Origin: Peteryoungia wuzhouensis
Lineage (GTDB): Bacteria > Pseudomonadota > Alphaproteobacteria > Rhizobiales > Rhizobiaceae
Direction: 5' to 3'
DNA: 64,000 nucleotides
Assembly: GCF_003205195.1 (NCBI RefSeq)
Contig: NZ_QJRY01000001.1
Coordinates: forward strand, 372,001-436,000
The first letter of the stretch is position 1. The number at the start of each line of letters is the position of its first letter. Below are positions 28,880 to 37,520 of the stretch, piece after piece. The position numbers and the translations under genes are program-made. The notes below the pieces were generated by a model. It saw only the letters and a list, made by a program, of their open reading frames with translations, was not told the origin of the DNA and did not search any database.

Positions 28880-30295
28880 ATGACCCAGGACCTACTCTCC
28901 CTCTTCGACTGCGACGACGCCACCTTGACGCGACGCGTTGCCGAGGCGTTGAACGGTGCTGACGATGGCGAATTGTTCGTCGAGCATGCGCAGGCGGAAT
29001 CGCTGACCTTCGACAATGGACGGCTGAAGGGTGGATCGTTCAACACCGACCAGGGATTTGGCCTTCGCGCGGTGGCCGGCGAGGCCGTCGGTTATGCCCA
29101 TGCGGGCGAGTTGTCGCTCGCCGCCCTCTCCCGTGCGGCCGATGCCGTCGGTGCGGTCACCCATGGTCATTCCGGCTCCTATGCCGCCGCTCCGCAGCGG
29201 ACGAATTCCAAACTCTATGGCGACGGCAACCCGATCGGCTCACCGAGTTTCGAGGAGAAGGTGAAGCTGCTCTCAGAAATCGACGCCTATCTGCGCGACA
29301 AGGACCCGAAGGTGCGGCAGGTGACGGCAACTGTCGGCGCCAGCTGGCAGGTGGTCGAGATCCTGCGCGCCGATGGCCACCGCGTGCGCGATACCAGGCC
29401 GATGACGCGGATCAACATCTCCGTCGTGACCGGCGCGGGCGACCGCCAGGAAAGCGGCTCCTTCGGTGTCGGCGGGCGCATGGGCTTCAACGATTTCCTG
29501 ACCGAGGAGAGCTGGCAGCGCGGGGCCGATGAGGCGCTGCGTCAGGCGCTCGTCAATCTGGAGGCCCAGGAAGCGCCGGCCGGCACGATGGATATCGTGC
29601 TTGGCAATGGCTGGCCGGGCGTGATGCTGCACGAGGCCGTGGGCCACGGGCTGGAAGGCGATTTCAACCGCAAGAAAACGTCCGCCTTTGCCGGATTGCT
29701 GGGCGAAATGGTCGCCGCCCCCGGCGTTACCGTCGTCGACGACGGCACGATCAATGACCGACGCGGCTCGATCACCATCGACGATGAGGGCACGCCATCG
29801 GCCTATAATGTGCTGATCGAAAACGGAAAGCTGGTCGGCTATATGCAGGACCGACAGAATGCCCGGCTGATGGGCATGAAGGCGACCGGCAATGGGCGTC
29901 GCCAGGGGTATGCCCACCAGCCGATGCCGCGCATGACCAATACCTACATGCTCTCGGGCGACAAGACGCCGGACGAGATCATCGCCTCGGTGAAGAAGGG
30001 CATCTATGCCGTCTCCTTCGGTGGCGGCCAGGTGGACATCACCTCGGGCAAATTCGTCTTCGGCTGCACCGAGGCTTACCTCATCGAAAACGGCAGGATC
30101 GGCGCGCCGGTGAAGGGCGCCATGCTGATCGGCAACGGACCGGACGCAATGAAGCGCATCACCATGATCGGCAATGATTCCAAGCTGGACACCGGGATCG
30201 GCAATTGCGGCAAGGCCGGCCAGTGGGTGCCGGTCGGCGTCGGCCAGCCGCATCTCCGGATGGACCAGATCACGGTCGGCGGAACCAAGGCTTGA
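28880..30295 (+). CDS. tldD: metalloprotease TldD
   Basis: 471 residues. The catalytic motif HEAVGH (about 251-256, HExxxH) lies in GWPGVMLHEAVGHGLEGD. The N-terminal half begins with the TldD pattern of beta strands (ELFVEHAQAESLTFDNGRL), and FKPS-like GKFVFGCTEAYLIENG is near the C-terminus. TldD works with TldE to degrade unfolded peptides and to mature RiPPs such as microcin B17. A TldE gene is not in the window. The borosin locus at 55.7 kb is 25 kb away, so a link is possible but not supported by position. Confidence 0.96.
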   Translation: MTQDLLSLFDCDDATLTRRVAEALNGADDGELFVEHAQAESLTFDNGRLKGGSFNTDQGFGLRAVAGEAVGYAHAGELSLAALSRAADAVGAVTHGHSGSYAAAPQRTNSKLYGDGNPIGSPSFEEKVKLLSEIDAYLRDKDPKVRQVTATVGASWQVVEILRADGHRVRDTRPMTRINISVVTGAGDRQESGSFGVGGRMGFNDFLTEESWQRGADEALRQALVNLEAQEAPAGTMDIVLGNGWPGVMLHEAVGHGLEGDFNRKKTSAFAGLLGEMVAAPGVTVVDDGTINDRRGSITIDDEGTPSAYNVLIENGKLVGYMQDRQNARLMGMKATGNGRRQGYAHQPMPRMTNTYMLSGDKTPDEIIASVKKGIYAVSFGGGQVDITSGKFVFGCTEAYLIENGRIGAPVKGAMLIGNGPDAMKRITMIGNDSKLDTGIGNCGKAGQWVPVGVGQPHLRMDQITVGGTKA

Positions 30296-30726
30296 TGGGC
30301 AACGCGCTGGTTCCTGAGCTGGCCGTCAGCGACTGGCAAATGAGCCGGGCCTTCTACCTCGACCTGATCGGCTTCGAGGTCGCCTATGAACGGCCGGAGG
30401 AAGGGTTCAGCTTTCTGGTTCTCGGGCAGGCGCAATTGATGATCGACCAGATCGGCATCGGCCGCACCTTCGAGATCGAAAACGCGCCGATCGAGCGGCC
30501 CTTCGGGCGCGGGCTGAATTTGCAGATCCTGGTGCCCAGCGTCGAAGACATCCTCACCCGCCTTACTGCGGCAGGGGTGGGCCTTTCTCTGGCGCTCGAA
30601 GAGAAGTGGTATCGCCGGGACGACCATGAGGTCGGCAACCGGCAATTCGTCGTGGCGGATCCGGATGGGTATCTGCTGAGGCTGTTTGAGGATCTTGGTC
30701 GGCGGGATCTGGCGTTTGTGGGGTGA
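30295..30726 (+). CDS. VOC family (glyoxalase/bleomycin-resistance fold) protein
   Basis: 143 residues, one base shared with the tldD stop (TGATG). The vicinal-oxygen-chelate pattern is clear: VPELAVSDWQMSRAFYLDLIGFEVAYE, LGQAQLMIDQI, and the second half ending RQFVVADPDGYLLRLFEDLG. It resembles bleomycin-binding proteins more than glyoxalase I, because the usual metal ligands are not all there. Translational coupling to tldD is probable. Substrate unknown. Confidence 0.85.
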   Translation: MGNALVPELAVSDWQMSRAFYLDLIGFEVAYERPEEGFSFLVLGQAQLMIDQIGIGRTFEIENAPIERPFGRGLNLQILVPSVEDILTRLTAAGVGLSLALEEKWYRRDDHEVGNRQFVVADPDGYLLRLFEDLGRRDLAFVG

Positions 30727-30804
30727 CAACATCCATAGCGCGACCAATTGGCAAGGCTTCGTCCCTGTGCGAGACTGAATCGATCAAAGTCGGTGGGAGC
30801 AGAT

Positions 30805-31056
30805 ATGGCAAACAGACGACTTCACATTACACTCGATCACGACCTGTCCGCCCATCTCGACCGGAAGCTTCAGGTCGAAACAGGATACGAAACTGCAGAG
30901 GACTATGTCGGTGAGTTGATCCGCCAGGATATGGAGGCAGACGACGCCACGGCAGACTTCATGCGCGACCTGCTGGCCGATGCGGTCAATGACGGCGAAG
31001 ACAGCTATCGTGCGATCGAGCCAAGCGACGTGATACGGCGCAATTCTCCACGCTAG
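30805..31056 (+). CDS. ParD/CopG-type antitoxin (second ParDE)
   Basis: 83 residues: a ribbon-helix-helix N-terminus (RRLHITLDHDLSAHLDRKLQ) with the helix TGYETAEDYVGELIRQDME, then an acidic tail. It starts at ATG 30805 with GGGAGC upstream and ends one base before the toxin gene. DNA-binding autoregulator and toxin inhibitor by family. Confidence 0.83.
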   Translation: MANRRLHITLDHDLSAHLDRKLQVETGYETAEDYVGELIRQDMEADDATADFMRDLLADAVNDGEDSYRAIEPSDVIRRNSPR

Positions 31057-31057
31057 C

Positions 31058-31411
31058 ATGAGCCGGTACCTGTTCCACCCGATCGCGGATGCGGCGCAGG
31101 ACGAGATCTTTCGTTCTACGCGAGAGCGCTGGGGCCAAGGGCAAGCGGAAACCTATATCTACGGACTTCACGCGCATCTCGAATTGCTAGCCGCGTCTCG
31201 TGGCCTCTGGAGAGCCCTGCCAAACCGCATGGGCATCCTGATCCACAGCAAGGTCACGAACTATGTCTCCCGCTACCGGATGCACTACATCTTCTTTCGA
31301 GAACTGCCGAGCGGTGCGATGGGCATATTGATGCTCGTGAATGTGCGCCGAGACATGCCCAAAAAGCTGCGCTTGGAACTCACGCGGATCGCGCGTGACG
31401 CGATCAAATGA
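31058..31411 (+). CDS. ParE-type toxin (second ParDE)
   Basis: 117 residues. SRYLFHPIADAAQDEIFRSTRERWG is the typical two-helix start, followed by LPNRMGILIHSKVTNYVSRYRMHYIFFRELP and MLVNVRRDMPKK. Unlike the first ParE in this window it uses an ATG start. It ends base-to-base with the convergent D,D-carboxypeptidase gene. Gyrase poisoning is the family role. Confidence 0.83.
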   Translation: MSRYLFHPIADAAQDEIFRSTRERWGQGQAETYIYGLHAHLELLAASRGLWRALPNRMGILIHSKVTNYVSRYRMHYIFFRELPSGAMGILMLVNVRRDMPKKLRLELTRIARDAIK

Positions 31412-32761
31412 TCACCCCCGCGCCGGCATCAGCACGCAGTCATAGCGCTGGCGGACCAGCTTGTCGCAGGCGGTGCGGGCTTCGTCCTTGGTCTCAAACC
31501 CGGTGAAGCGGGCGCGGTAGAAGGTGGTGCCGTTGCGGGTGACCATCTCGGTATAGGTATCGAGGCTCTTCAAGGAGCCGCCGACCTTGTTGCGGGCGTC
31601 GGACAGGAGGTCCATGGCGGCCTGGGCGGAGGTGGCGGCCGCGATCTGGATCTGCCACTTGCGCTCGCCGGTGGTCGAGGCGGCCGTGGCGTGCTGGGCG
31701 CCCTGCCCTGCGACAATCGCGCCGTCTGCGGTTTCGGCGCGGGGTGCCAATCGGGGGATGGCGGCGGTCAGGGGTTGTTCTGCCGGAGCAAGGTCGCCTT
31801 CGGCGTAAGCTGCGGCCACGTTGCTCGTGCCGACGCCGGTGGCTCCGGCCATGCCCTGTACGGCAGCCATGGCGCTCTGGCGCGAGCCGGGAACCGGGAT
31901 GTCGTCGCCGAGGCGCGCAAGATCCATCTGCACGCCGGTCGTGCGGCTCGCAACAAGCTGCGTGCCGGTGGACGCCTTGCCGAGATTGGCGTCGATGAGC
32001 TTTTCCATCAGCTTGTCACGGCTCGCCGCCGTGCGGCCGCCCATGACCACGCCGATCACGCGGCGGCCCTTGTCTTCGACGGCGCTGACCAGATTGAAGC
32101 CGGAGGCGTTGGTATAGCCGGTCTTGATGCCGTCCATGCCCTTGTAGCGATACATCAGGTTGTTGTGGCCGTTGATGGTGCGGCCGCGGAAGGCAAAGCT
32201 CTTGGTGGAGAAGAGGTCGTAATCCTTGGGGAAGTCGCGGATCAGGGCGACGCCGAGGGTCGACATGTCGCGGGCTGTGGTGAACTGCTGATCATGCGGC
32301 AGGCCCGACGCATTGAAGAAGGTGGTGTTGAGCATGCCAAGCGAGCGCGCCTTGCGGGTCATCAGCGCGGCAAAGCCTTCTTCCGAACCACCGATCTTTT
32401 CGCCGACGGCGGTCGCCACGTCATTGGCCGAAAGCACGATCATCGCCAGCACGGCTTCCTTGACGGTGATTGAGTCACCGGCCTTGACGCGCAGCTTGGT
32501 CGGCGGACGGGCAGAGGCGTATTTCGAGAAGGGGACCGGGCTGTCCCACGACAGCTTGCCGGCATGGATCGCGTCCAGAACCATGTAGATGGTCATCATC
32601 TTGGTCAGCGAGGCCGGATGGTTCAGCGCATCCGGGTTTTCGGAAGCCAGGACCTCGCCGGTGCGCGCATCGAGCAGAAGCTGGGCACTGCCGGCCTTAG
32701 CCGAGGTCGAGAGAGACAGGATCGCCACGCAAAACGAAAACGCGATCAATAACTTCTTCAT
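31412..32761 (-). CDS. D-alanyl-D-alanine carboxypeptidase with SPOR domain
   Basis: 449 residues. A signal peptide (LLIAFSFCVAILSLSTSAKA) precedes a penicillin-binding-protein-5/6-type S11 peptidase domain: SLTK (51-54), SAN and KTG active-site boxes all intact. The C-terminal 80 residues form a SPOR domain (QIQIAAATSAQAAMDLLSDA), which binds denuded septal glycan. It trims peptidoglycan pentapeptides, probably at the division site or growing pole. The linker from 290 to 370 is Ala-rich and low complexity. Confidence 0.93.
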   Translation of the reverse strand: MKKLLIAFSFCVAILSLSTSAKAGSAQLLLDARTGEVLASENPDALNHPASLTKMMTIYMVLDAIHAGKLSWDSPVPFSKYASARPPTKLRVKAGDSITVKEAVLAMIVLSANDVATAVGEKIGGSEEGFAALMTRKARSLGMLNTTFFNASGLPHDQQFTTARDMSTLGVALIRDFPKDYDLFSTKSFAFRGRTINGHNNLMYRYKGMDGIKTGYTNASGFNLVSAVEDKGRRVIGVVMGGRTAASRDKLMEKLIDANLGKASTGTQLVASRTTGVQMDLARLGDDIPVPGSRQSAMAAVQGMAGATGVGTSNVAAAYAEGDLAPAEQPLTAAIPRLAPRAETADGAIVAGQGAQHATAASTTGERKWQIQIAAATSAQAAMDLLSDARNKVGGSLKSLDTYTEMVTRNGTTFYRARFTGFETKDEARTACDKLVRQRYDCVLMPARG

Positions 32762-33001
32762 GAAAACTCCAAATGCCGCCTGGATTTCGATGATGGATCA
32801 GGCCTGCATGATTCTCTCGACGCGCCGTCCCGGTGCTGCGCTTAGGGCAAGAATGGGGCGACAATCAGCCAATTGAGATCAAATGCAACCGATGATCCAC
32901 AGAAGGTGCCTTGATCATGGTTAGCAGGGGGTTAATTTTGTGGGCGAGTTCTGCCACGCGCGCCCTGACCTCTCCTGTATCTGCCCAAACCTCCCCGAAG
33001 C

Positions 33002-33445
33002 TTACCTGCAGAGCGCCACGCCGCCGGTTCCTTCGTCCGAAAGCGCGTCGGCTGGATTGACCAGCTGGCAGCGTTTCATTGACAGGCAGCCGCAGCCGAT
33101 ACAGCCGTCGAGATCGTGGCGCAGACGCTGCAGCACGCGGATGCGGGCGTCGAGCCTTTCCGCCCAGCCGGTCGCGATGCGGCGCCAGTCGGCCGGGGTG
33201 GGTGTGCGACCGGCCGGCAGGCTCTTCAGCGCGTCGGCGACTTCCGAAAGCGGCAGCCCGACCTCCTGGGCCGCGCGGATCAAGGCGAGACGGCGGAGGA
33301 CGTCGCGGCCATACCGCCGCTGGTTCCCGCCGGTGCGGTCGGCGGCAATCAAACCCTTGCGCTCGTAGAAATGAATGGCCGAGACGGCAAGGCCGCTGCG
33401 CCGCGCGACATCGCCGACACTCAGGAGGGAATTTTCTTTCGCCAT
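33002..33445 (-). CDS. soxR: redox-sensitive transcriptional activator SoxR
   Basis: 147 residues, MerR family. N-terminal winged helix (LSVGDVARRSGLAVSAIHFYERKGL), a dimerisation helix, and the [2Fe-2S] cluster motif CIGCGCLSMKRC (C115, C118, C120, C126). Oxidation of the cluster by redox-cycling compounds or superoxide turns it into an activator. It is divergent from the MFS gene and shares the SoxR box between them, so it should regulate both the transporter and itself. Confidence 0.95.
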   Translation of the reverse strand: MAKENSLLSVGDVARRSGLAVSAIHFYERKGLIAADRTGGNQRRYGRDVLRRLALIRAAQEVGLPLSEVADALKSLPAGRTPTPADWRRIATGWAERLDARIRVLQRLRHDLDGCIGCGCLSMKRCQLVNPADALSDEGTGGVALCR

Positions 33446-33454
33446 GGGTCTTTA

Positions 33455-33472
33455 CCTCAACTTAAGTTGAGG
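33455..33472. promoter_or_regulatory. SoxR box
   Basis: CCTCAACTTAAGTTGAGG is an 18-bp perfect palindrome that matches the canonical SoxR site CCTCAAGTTAACTTGAGG in its arms and spacing. It lies between divergent soxR and the MFS gene. Confidence 0.92.
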
Positions 33473-33522
33473 TTGTAGCATCCGATCCCGACCCGACCAA
33501 GTCTCATCTTCAAGGATGCCCC

Positions 33523-35013
33523 ATGCCCAAGACTGCAGCCGTCAGCGCCACACCTTCCGCCGCCGATCCCCTGCCGCCGGATCCGACTCCGGCCGACGGC
33601 TTGTCCGATCAACGCTGGCTCGACCTCCTCGCCCCGCGCCATGCGGCCACCACCGTCATGCTGTGCATGGGCGTTGCGCTCTTCGCCTTCAACGGTTTTC
33701 TGGTCACCACGGTCATGCCGAGCGCGATTGCCGAGATCGGCGGTGGTCACCTGATCGCGTGGTCGGTCTCGCTCTACCTGATCGGTTCGATCGTCTCTGG
33801 TGCCAGTGCTGCAGCGCTGAAGAGCCGGTTTGGGGCACGGCTGGTGATGCTCATCGCGACGCTGCTGTTTCTCGCGGGCACGCTCGGGGCCTCTTTTGCA
33901 ACATCGATGCCGCAGGTGCTGATCGGCCGGATGGCGCAGGGGCTGGGCGAGGGTGTCGTCGCTGCACTGTGTTATGCGCTCATTCCGGCTCTCTACCCGA
34001 CCCGCCTGGTGCCAAAGGTTTTTGGCGCCGAGGCCATGGTCTGGGCGGTCGCATCGTTTGGCGGACCTTTCGCTGCCGGGTGGATCACGGAGACCGTCTC
34101 CTGGCGGGGCGCCTTTCTGGTCAATGTCCCTCTCGGGCTCATCTTCCTTGTGCTGGCACTCAAGACGGCCACCCCGCGGGACATATCCGACACTGGCAAT
34201 CGCATACCGCTTGCACCCCTGCTTCTGCTCGCGGCAGGAATGCTGGTGCTGTTGTCTGCCGGCTCGGTGGTCGATCTGCGGATTTCAGCGCTCACCGTCC
34301 TGCTCGGTCTCGCGCTGGTCGGCTCAAGCGTCATCCGCGATCGAAAGGCTTCCCACCGGCTGATGCCAGAGGGCGCGTTCGGGCTCGGGTCGACGGTCGG
34401 CGCCGGCCTCTGGATCGTGCTGCTGATGCCGGTGGCACAGGCCACCAGCGCCGTCTACATCGTCTTCGGACTGCAGCATGTCTTCGGCTATGGACCAACG
34501 GCGGCCGGCGGTTTCGGCGCCGTGATGGCGATGAGCTGGAGCGTGGTCGCCGTACTGATCGCCAACCTCACCTCGCCGTCGGCCCGGCGGCGGGCCATCC
34601 GGGGCGGTCCCGTGCTGCAATGCGCCGGCATGATCCTCGTTGCAGGCGGGATGGGTTTACAATTCTTGCCGATGCTTGTCCTCGGCCAGGCGCTGGTCGG
34701 GGCCGCCTTCGGCTCCAGCTGGTCCTATCTCAACCAGATGCTGATGGCCTCAAGCCCGGCTGCGGAACGCGACAAGACCTCCGGCCTGTTGCCCACCCTG
34801 CAATCGGCCGGCTATGCCATCGGTGCGGCTCTCGCCGGCCTCACGGCCAACAGTCTCGGCTTTTCCGCAGGCTTGGACAGGGACACCCTGCGGCTCGTCC
34901 TCACGGCGACCTTCATCCTGCCCATTCTCTGGACGCTTCCAGCCATGGTTCTCGCCCGCCGGACGGTCGGGCTTGCTCCGCCTCCCTGGGGCGCGACGCC
35001 TGGCAGGAAATGA
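33523..35013 (+). CDS. MFS drug-efflux transporter, predicted SoxR target
   Basis: 496 residues, about fourteen membrane helices of the DHA2 type. The N-terminal 40 residues are a soluble Pro-rich tail. Motif A/C regions are recognisable in KSRFGARLVM and VWAVASFGGPFAAGW. With the SoxR box in its promoter, it probably expels redox-active compounds such as phenazines, quinones or antibiotics, the classical role of SoxR regulons outside enterobacteria. Substrate unknown. Confidence 0.9.
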   Translation: MPKTAAVSATPSAADPLPPDPTPADGLSDQRWLDLLAPRHAATTVMLCMGVALFAFNGFLVTTVMPSAIAEIGGGHLIAWSVSLYLIGSIVSGASAAALKSRFGARLVMLIATLLFLAGTLGASFATSMPQVLIGRMAQGLGEGVVAALCYALIPALYPTRLVPKVFGAEAMVWAVASFGGPFAAGWITETVSWRGAFLVNVPLGLIFLVLALKTATPRDISDTGNRIPLAPLLLLAAGMLVLLSAGSVVDLRISALTVLLGLALVGSSVIRDRKASHRLMPEGAFGLGSTVGAGLWIVLLMPVAQATSAVYIVFGLQHVFGYGPTAAGGFGAVMAMSWSVVAVLIANLTSPSARRRAIRGGPVLQCAGMILVAGGMGLQFLPMLVLGQALVGAAFGSSWSYLNQMLMASSPAAERDKTSGLLPTLQSAGYAIGAALAGLTANSLGFSAGLDRDTLRLVLTATFILPILWTLPAMVLARRTVGLAPPPWGATPGRK

Positions 35014-35091
35014 GACAGTTCCATTGAACGAAGCTTAAGGACTTCGCCATTAGGTTGACCGCAACTCGAAAAGGGGGTGCAGGCGGGAACG

Positions 35092-36138
35092 ATGGCGGGA
35101 CGTCTCAAACAGAGCATCAAGCGGGCAGTGATCACCGGCGGGCTGGAGGTTTCCTTCTGCCTTTCCAGGATGGGGCTGCTCAAGGCTGCGCAGGGGCGCG
35201 GGGTGGTGTTCACCCTGCATCACGTGCGCCCGGCCGAAGCGGAGGCGTTCCAGCCCAACCGGCATCTCGATATCACGCCCGAATTTCTCGATGCGGCGAT
35301 CACAGCGCTGAAGCGCGACGGATATCGTTTCATCCGGCTGGAGGACGTGGCGGCGGCCCTTGCCGAACCCGGCCCTGCCCAGCCCTTTGCCGTCTTCACG
35401 CTCGACGACGGTTTCCGCGACAATCCCATGCATGCGCTTCCCATATTTGAGAAACACCGTGTGCCCTTCACCATCTTCGTCTGCAAGGGCCTGTCCGAGC
35501 GCAGCCATACGATGTGGTGGGATACGGCAGCAGCGCTCATCGGCAAACAGAAGCGCCTGACGCTTTGCCTGCCGGCCGGACGCATCGATGTGGATTGCAG
35601 CACGGCGCGTGCCAAACAGTCTGCCTTTGATGCGGTGGCGCAGGCGGTGTTTGCCGGCGACGAGACGAAATCCGTCGCCCAGCTCGACGCGGCGGCCCAG
35701 GCGGCCGGCATCAACCCACATGCGCTGGTGGCGGAAAGCGTGATGGATAGGGACGAGTTACAGGCGCTCGGTCGCCATCCGCTCGTCTCCTATGGCGCTC
35801 ATACCGTGAGCCATCGGGGCCTGGACGCCCTCGGCGATACCGAGATCCTGGCGGAACTCAACGAGAGCGCCGATTATGTGGCCGATATCACCGGCCGCCG
35901 GCCGGTGACGTTTGCCTATCCCTATGGTGATGCCCGCAGTGCCACACCGCGGACGGCAGGTTATGTGCAGTGGGCAGGCCTCAAGCTCGCCGTCACCACA
36001 CGTCCCGGGACATTGTCGCCCGCCTCACTCACTGCGCCGCATCTCCTGCCGCGCATCTCGCTCAACGGACTTTACCAGAAGCCGCGTTACGTGCAGGCGC
36101 TGGCGTCTGGCATTCCCTCGCGCCTCAACAGGGGCTGA
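35092..36138 (+). CDS. polysaccharide deacetylase family protein
   Basis: 348 residues, NodB homology fold. The metal/catalytic motif 1 is FTLDDGFRDN, the histidine motif is SYGAHTVSHRGL (HxxxH), and FAYPYGDAR is motif 3. No signal peptide is evident. Members deacetylate N-acetylglucosamine-containing polymers or act on related carbohydrate precursors. Start is ATG 35092; GTG at 35077 with AAAAGGGG upstream is an alternative. Single gene. Confidence 0.88.
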   Translation: MAGRLKQSIKRAVITGGLEVSFCLSRMGLLKAAQGRGVVFTLHHVRPAEAEAFQPNRHLDITPEFLDAAITALKRDGYRFIRLEDVAAALAEPGPAQPFAVFTLDDGFRDNPMHALPIFEKHRVPFTIFVCKGLSERSHTMWWDTAAALIGKQKRLTLCLPAGRIDVDCSTARAKQSAFDAVAQAVFAGDETKSVAQLDAAAQAAGINPHALVAESVMDRDELQALGRHPLVSYGAHTVSHRGLDALGDTEILAELNESADYVADITGRRPVTFAYPYGDARSATPRTAGYVQWAGLKLAVTTRPGTLSPASLTAPHLLPRISLNGLYQKPRYVQALASGIPSRLNRG

Positions 36139-36162
36139 AGGCGCCCCTGCCCTCGTCTGCGA

Positions 36163-36777
36163 TCACGGATACATCCGGACCTTCGACCAGCCGTCGCCAT
36201 CGCGACGGAACTCGATACGGTCGTGCAGGCGGAACTTGCGGTCGTGCCAGAATTCGATCGACTTCGGGATGATGCGGAAGCCCGACCAGTGCGGCGGACG
36301 CGGCACATTTCCGAGCGCGTATTTCGCCGTGTATTCGGCCACCGCTTTTTCCAGCGCGAAGCGGCCTTCGAGCGGCCTCGACTGCTTGGAAGCCCAGGCG
36401 CCGATGCGGCTGCCGAGCGGGCGGGACTGATAATATTCATCGGCCTCGGCGTCGGAGACGACCTCGACTTCACCGCGCAAACGGATCTGGCGGCGCAGCG
36501 ATTTCCAATGAAAACACATTGCCGCCTTCTTCTGGCCGAGAATTTCCTGTCCCTTTTGGCTCTCAAAATTCGTGTAGAAAACGAAGCCGCGAGAATCGAA
36601 CCCCTTGAGAAGCACCATACGCACATTCGGAAGACCATCCGCATCCACGGTGGCCAGCGCTACCGCATTGGGATCATTGATCTCCGAGGCCTCGGCATCT
36701 TTCAGCCAGGCGGCGAACAGGGCAAACGGCTCGCTCTCCTCGGTAAAGTCACCAGTTGTTAACCCGACTTCTGACAT
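36163..36777 (-). CDS. pdxH: pyridoxamine/pyridoxine 5'-phosphate oxidase
   Basis: 204 residues, FMN-dependent. [27 protein letters not shown] is the conserved FMN-binding stretch; the substrate-binding and C-terminal PDXH segment is in [16 protein letters not shown] and [14 protein letters not shown]. Makes pyridoxal 5'-phosphate, the cofactor used by ThrC among others. Divergent from the lipoprotein gene that follows. Confidence 0.97.
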   Translation of the reverse strand: MSEVGLTTGDFTEESEPFALFAAWLKDAEASEINDPNAVALATVDADGLPNVRMVLLKGFDSRGFVFYTNFESQKGQEILGQKKAAMCFHWKSLRRQIRLRGEVEVVSDAEADEYYQSRPLGSRIGAWASKQSRPLEGRFALEKAVAEYTAKYALGNVPRPPHWSGFRIIPKSIEFWHDRKFRLHDRIEFRRDGDGWSKVRMYP

Positions 36778-36886
36778 ATTGTCTCAATTGCTCCTGATCT
36801 GCATACTAGCCACCGGCGCGAAGCACCGGATGGAAGGGCCCTTGAGAGACATAGCAAAGTCGGTTGAGCGTACAAAGGGTAGCTGC

Positions 36887-37297
36887 ATGCGCAAAGCCTC
36901 GATGATCCTCCTCATCGCTGCGACACTTCCGCTCAGCGGCTGCTTCGGCAGCAGCATGGACCTGTTCGGGTCCGACACCGTCGACAGTTCGATCTCGACG
37001 TCGACGGTTGCGAAGAAGGGCAATCCCTCCAGCCATTCGGACGAACTGACCGTCCAGAGTGCCGTCTCGTCCGCAGACCTCGACAAGACCGATGGCAAGC
37101 CCCTTCCCTGGGCCAATGCCACGACCGGCAGTGCCGGTGTCGTGACCGCCATTCAGGAAGAGAAGGGCCAGGGCTTCATCTGCCGGAACTTCTCCACCAC
37201 CCGCCACTCCTATGAGGGCATCGCCTATTTCTCCGGCAAGACCTGCACATCGGGAACCGGTAACTGGGAACTTATGAGCTTCGATCGCCGTTCGTAA
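36887..37297 (+). CDS. small lipoprotein resembling RT0821/Lpp0805 surface proteins
   Basis: 136 residues. Lipoprotein signal ILLIAATLPLSGC with cysteine at about residue 19, then a Ser/Thr-rich linker (VDSSISTSTV) and a compact C-terminal part with a cysteine pair (GFICRNFSTTRHSYEGIAYFSGKTC ending GNWELMSF). The tail pattern looks like RT0821/Lpp0805-type surface proteins. Start ATG 36887 follows AAAGGGT; a longer frame upstream overlaps the pdxH promoter. Role unknown. Confidence 0.75.
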   Translation: MRKASMILLIAATLPLSGCFGSSMDLFGSDTVDSSISTSTVAKKGNPSSHSDELTVQSAVSSADLDKTDGKPLPWANATTGSAGVVTAIQEEKGQGFICRNFSTTRHSYEGIAYFSGKTCTSGTGNWELMSFDRRS

Positions 37298-37520
37298 ACG
37301 GTGACCTCCTGTTCGGTCGCATTTGAAAGGTTTGCTTAAGCAAGCTGAAAGAATAGCCTGACCGACACCTGCTCCATGTAACTTTCAATTAGCGAATTGC
37401 ATGCGACGGTTTCGGCCTATTGTTCTGCCGTCACCGCCATGTCTGCGGTGTGGTTACCGAATTTCTGCGGCTCAAGGCGCCATGAACGGGCCTCGCCGCT
37501 TTCGATAGTTGGTGTCATCG

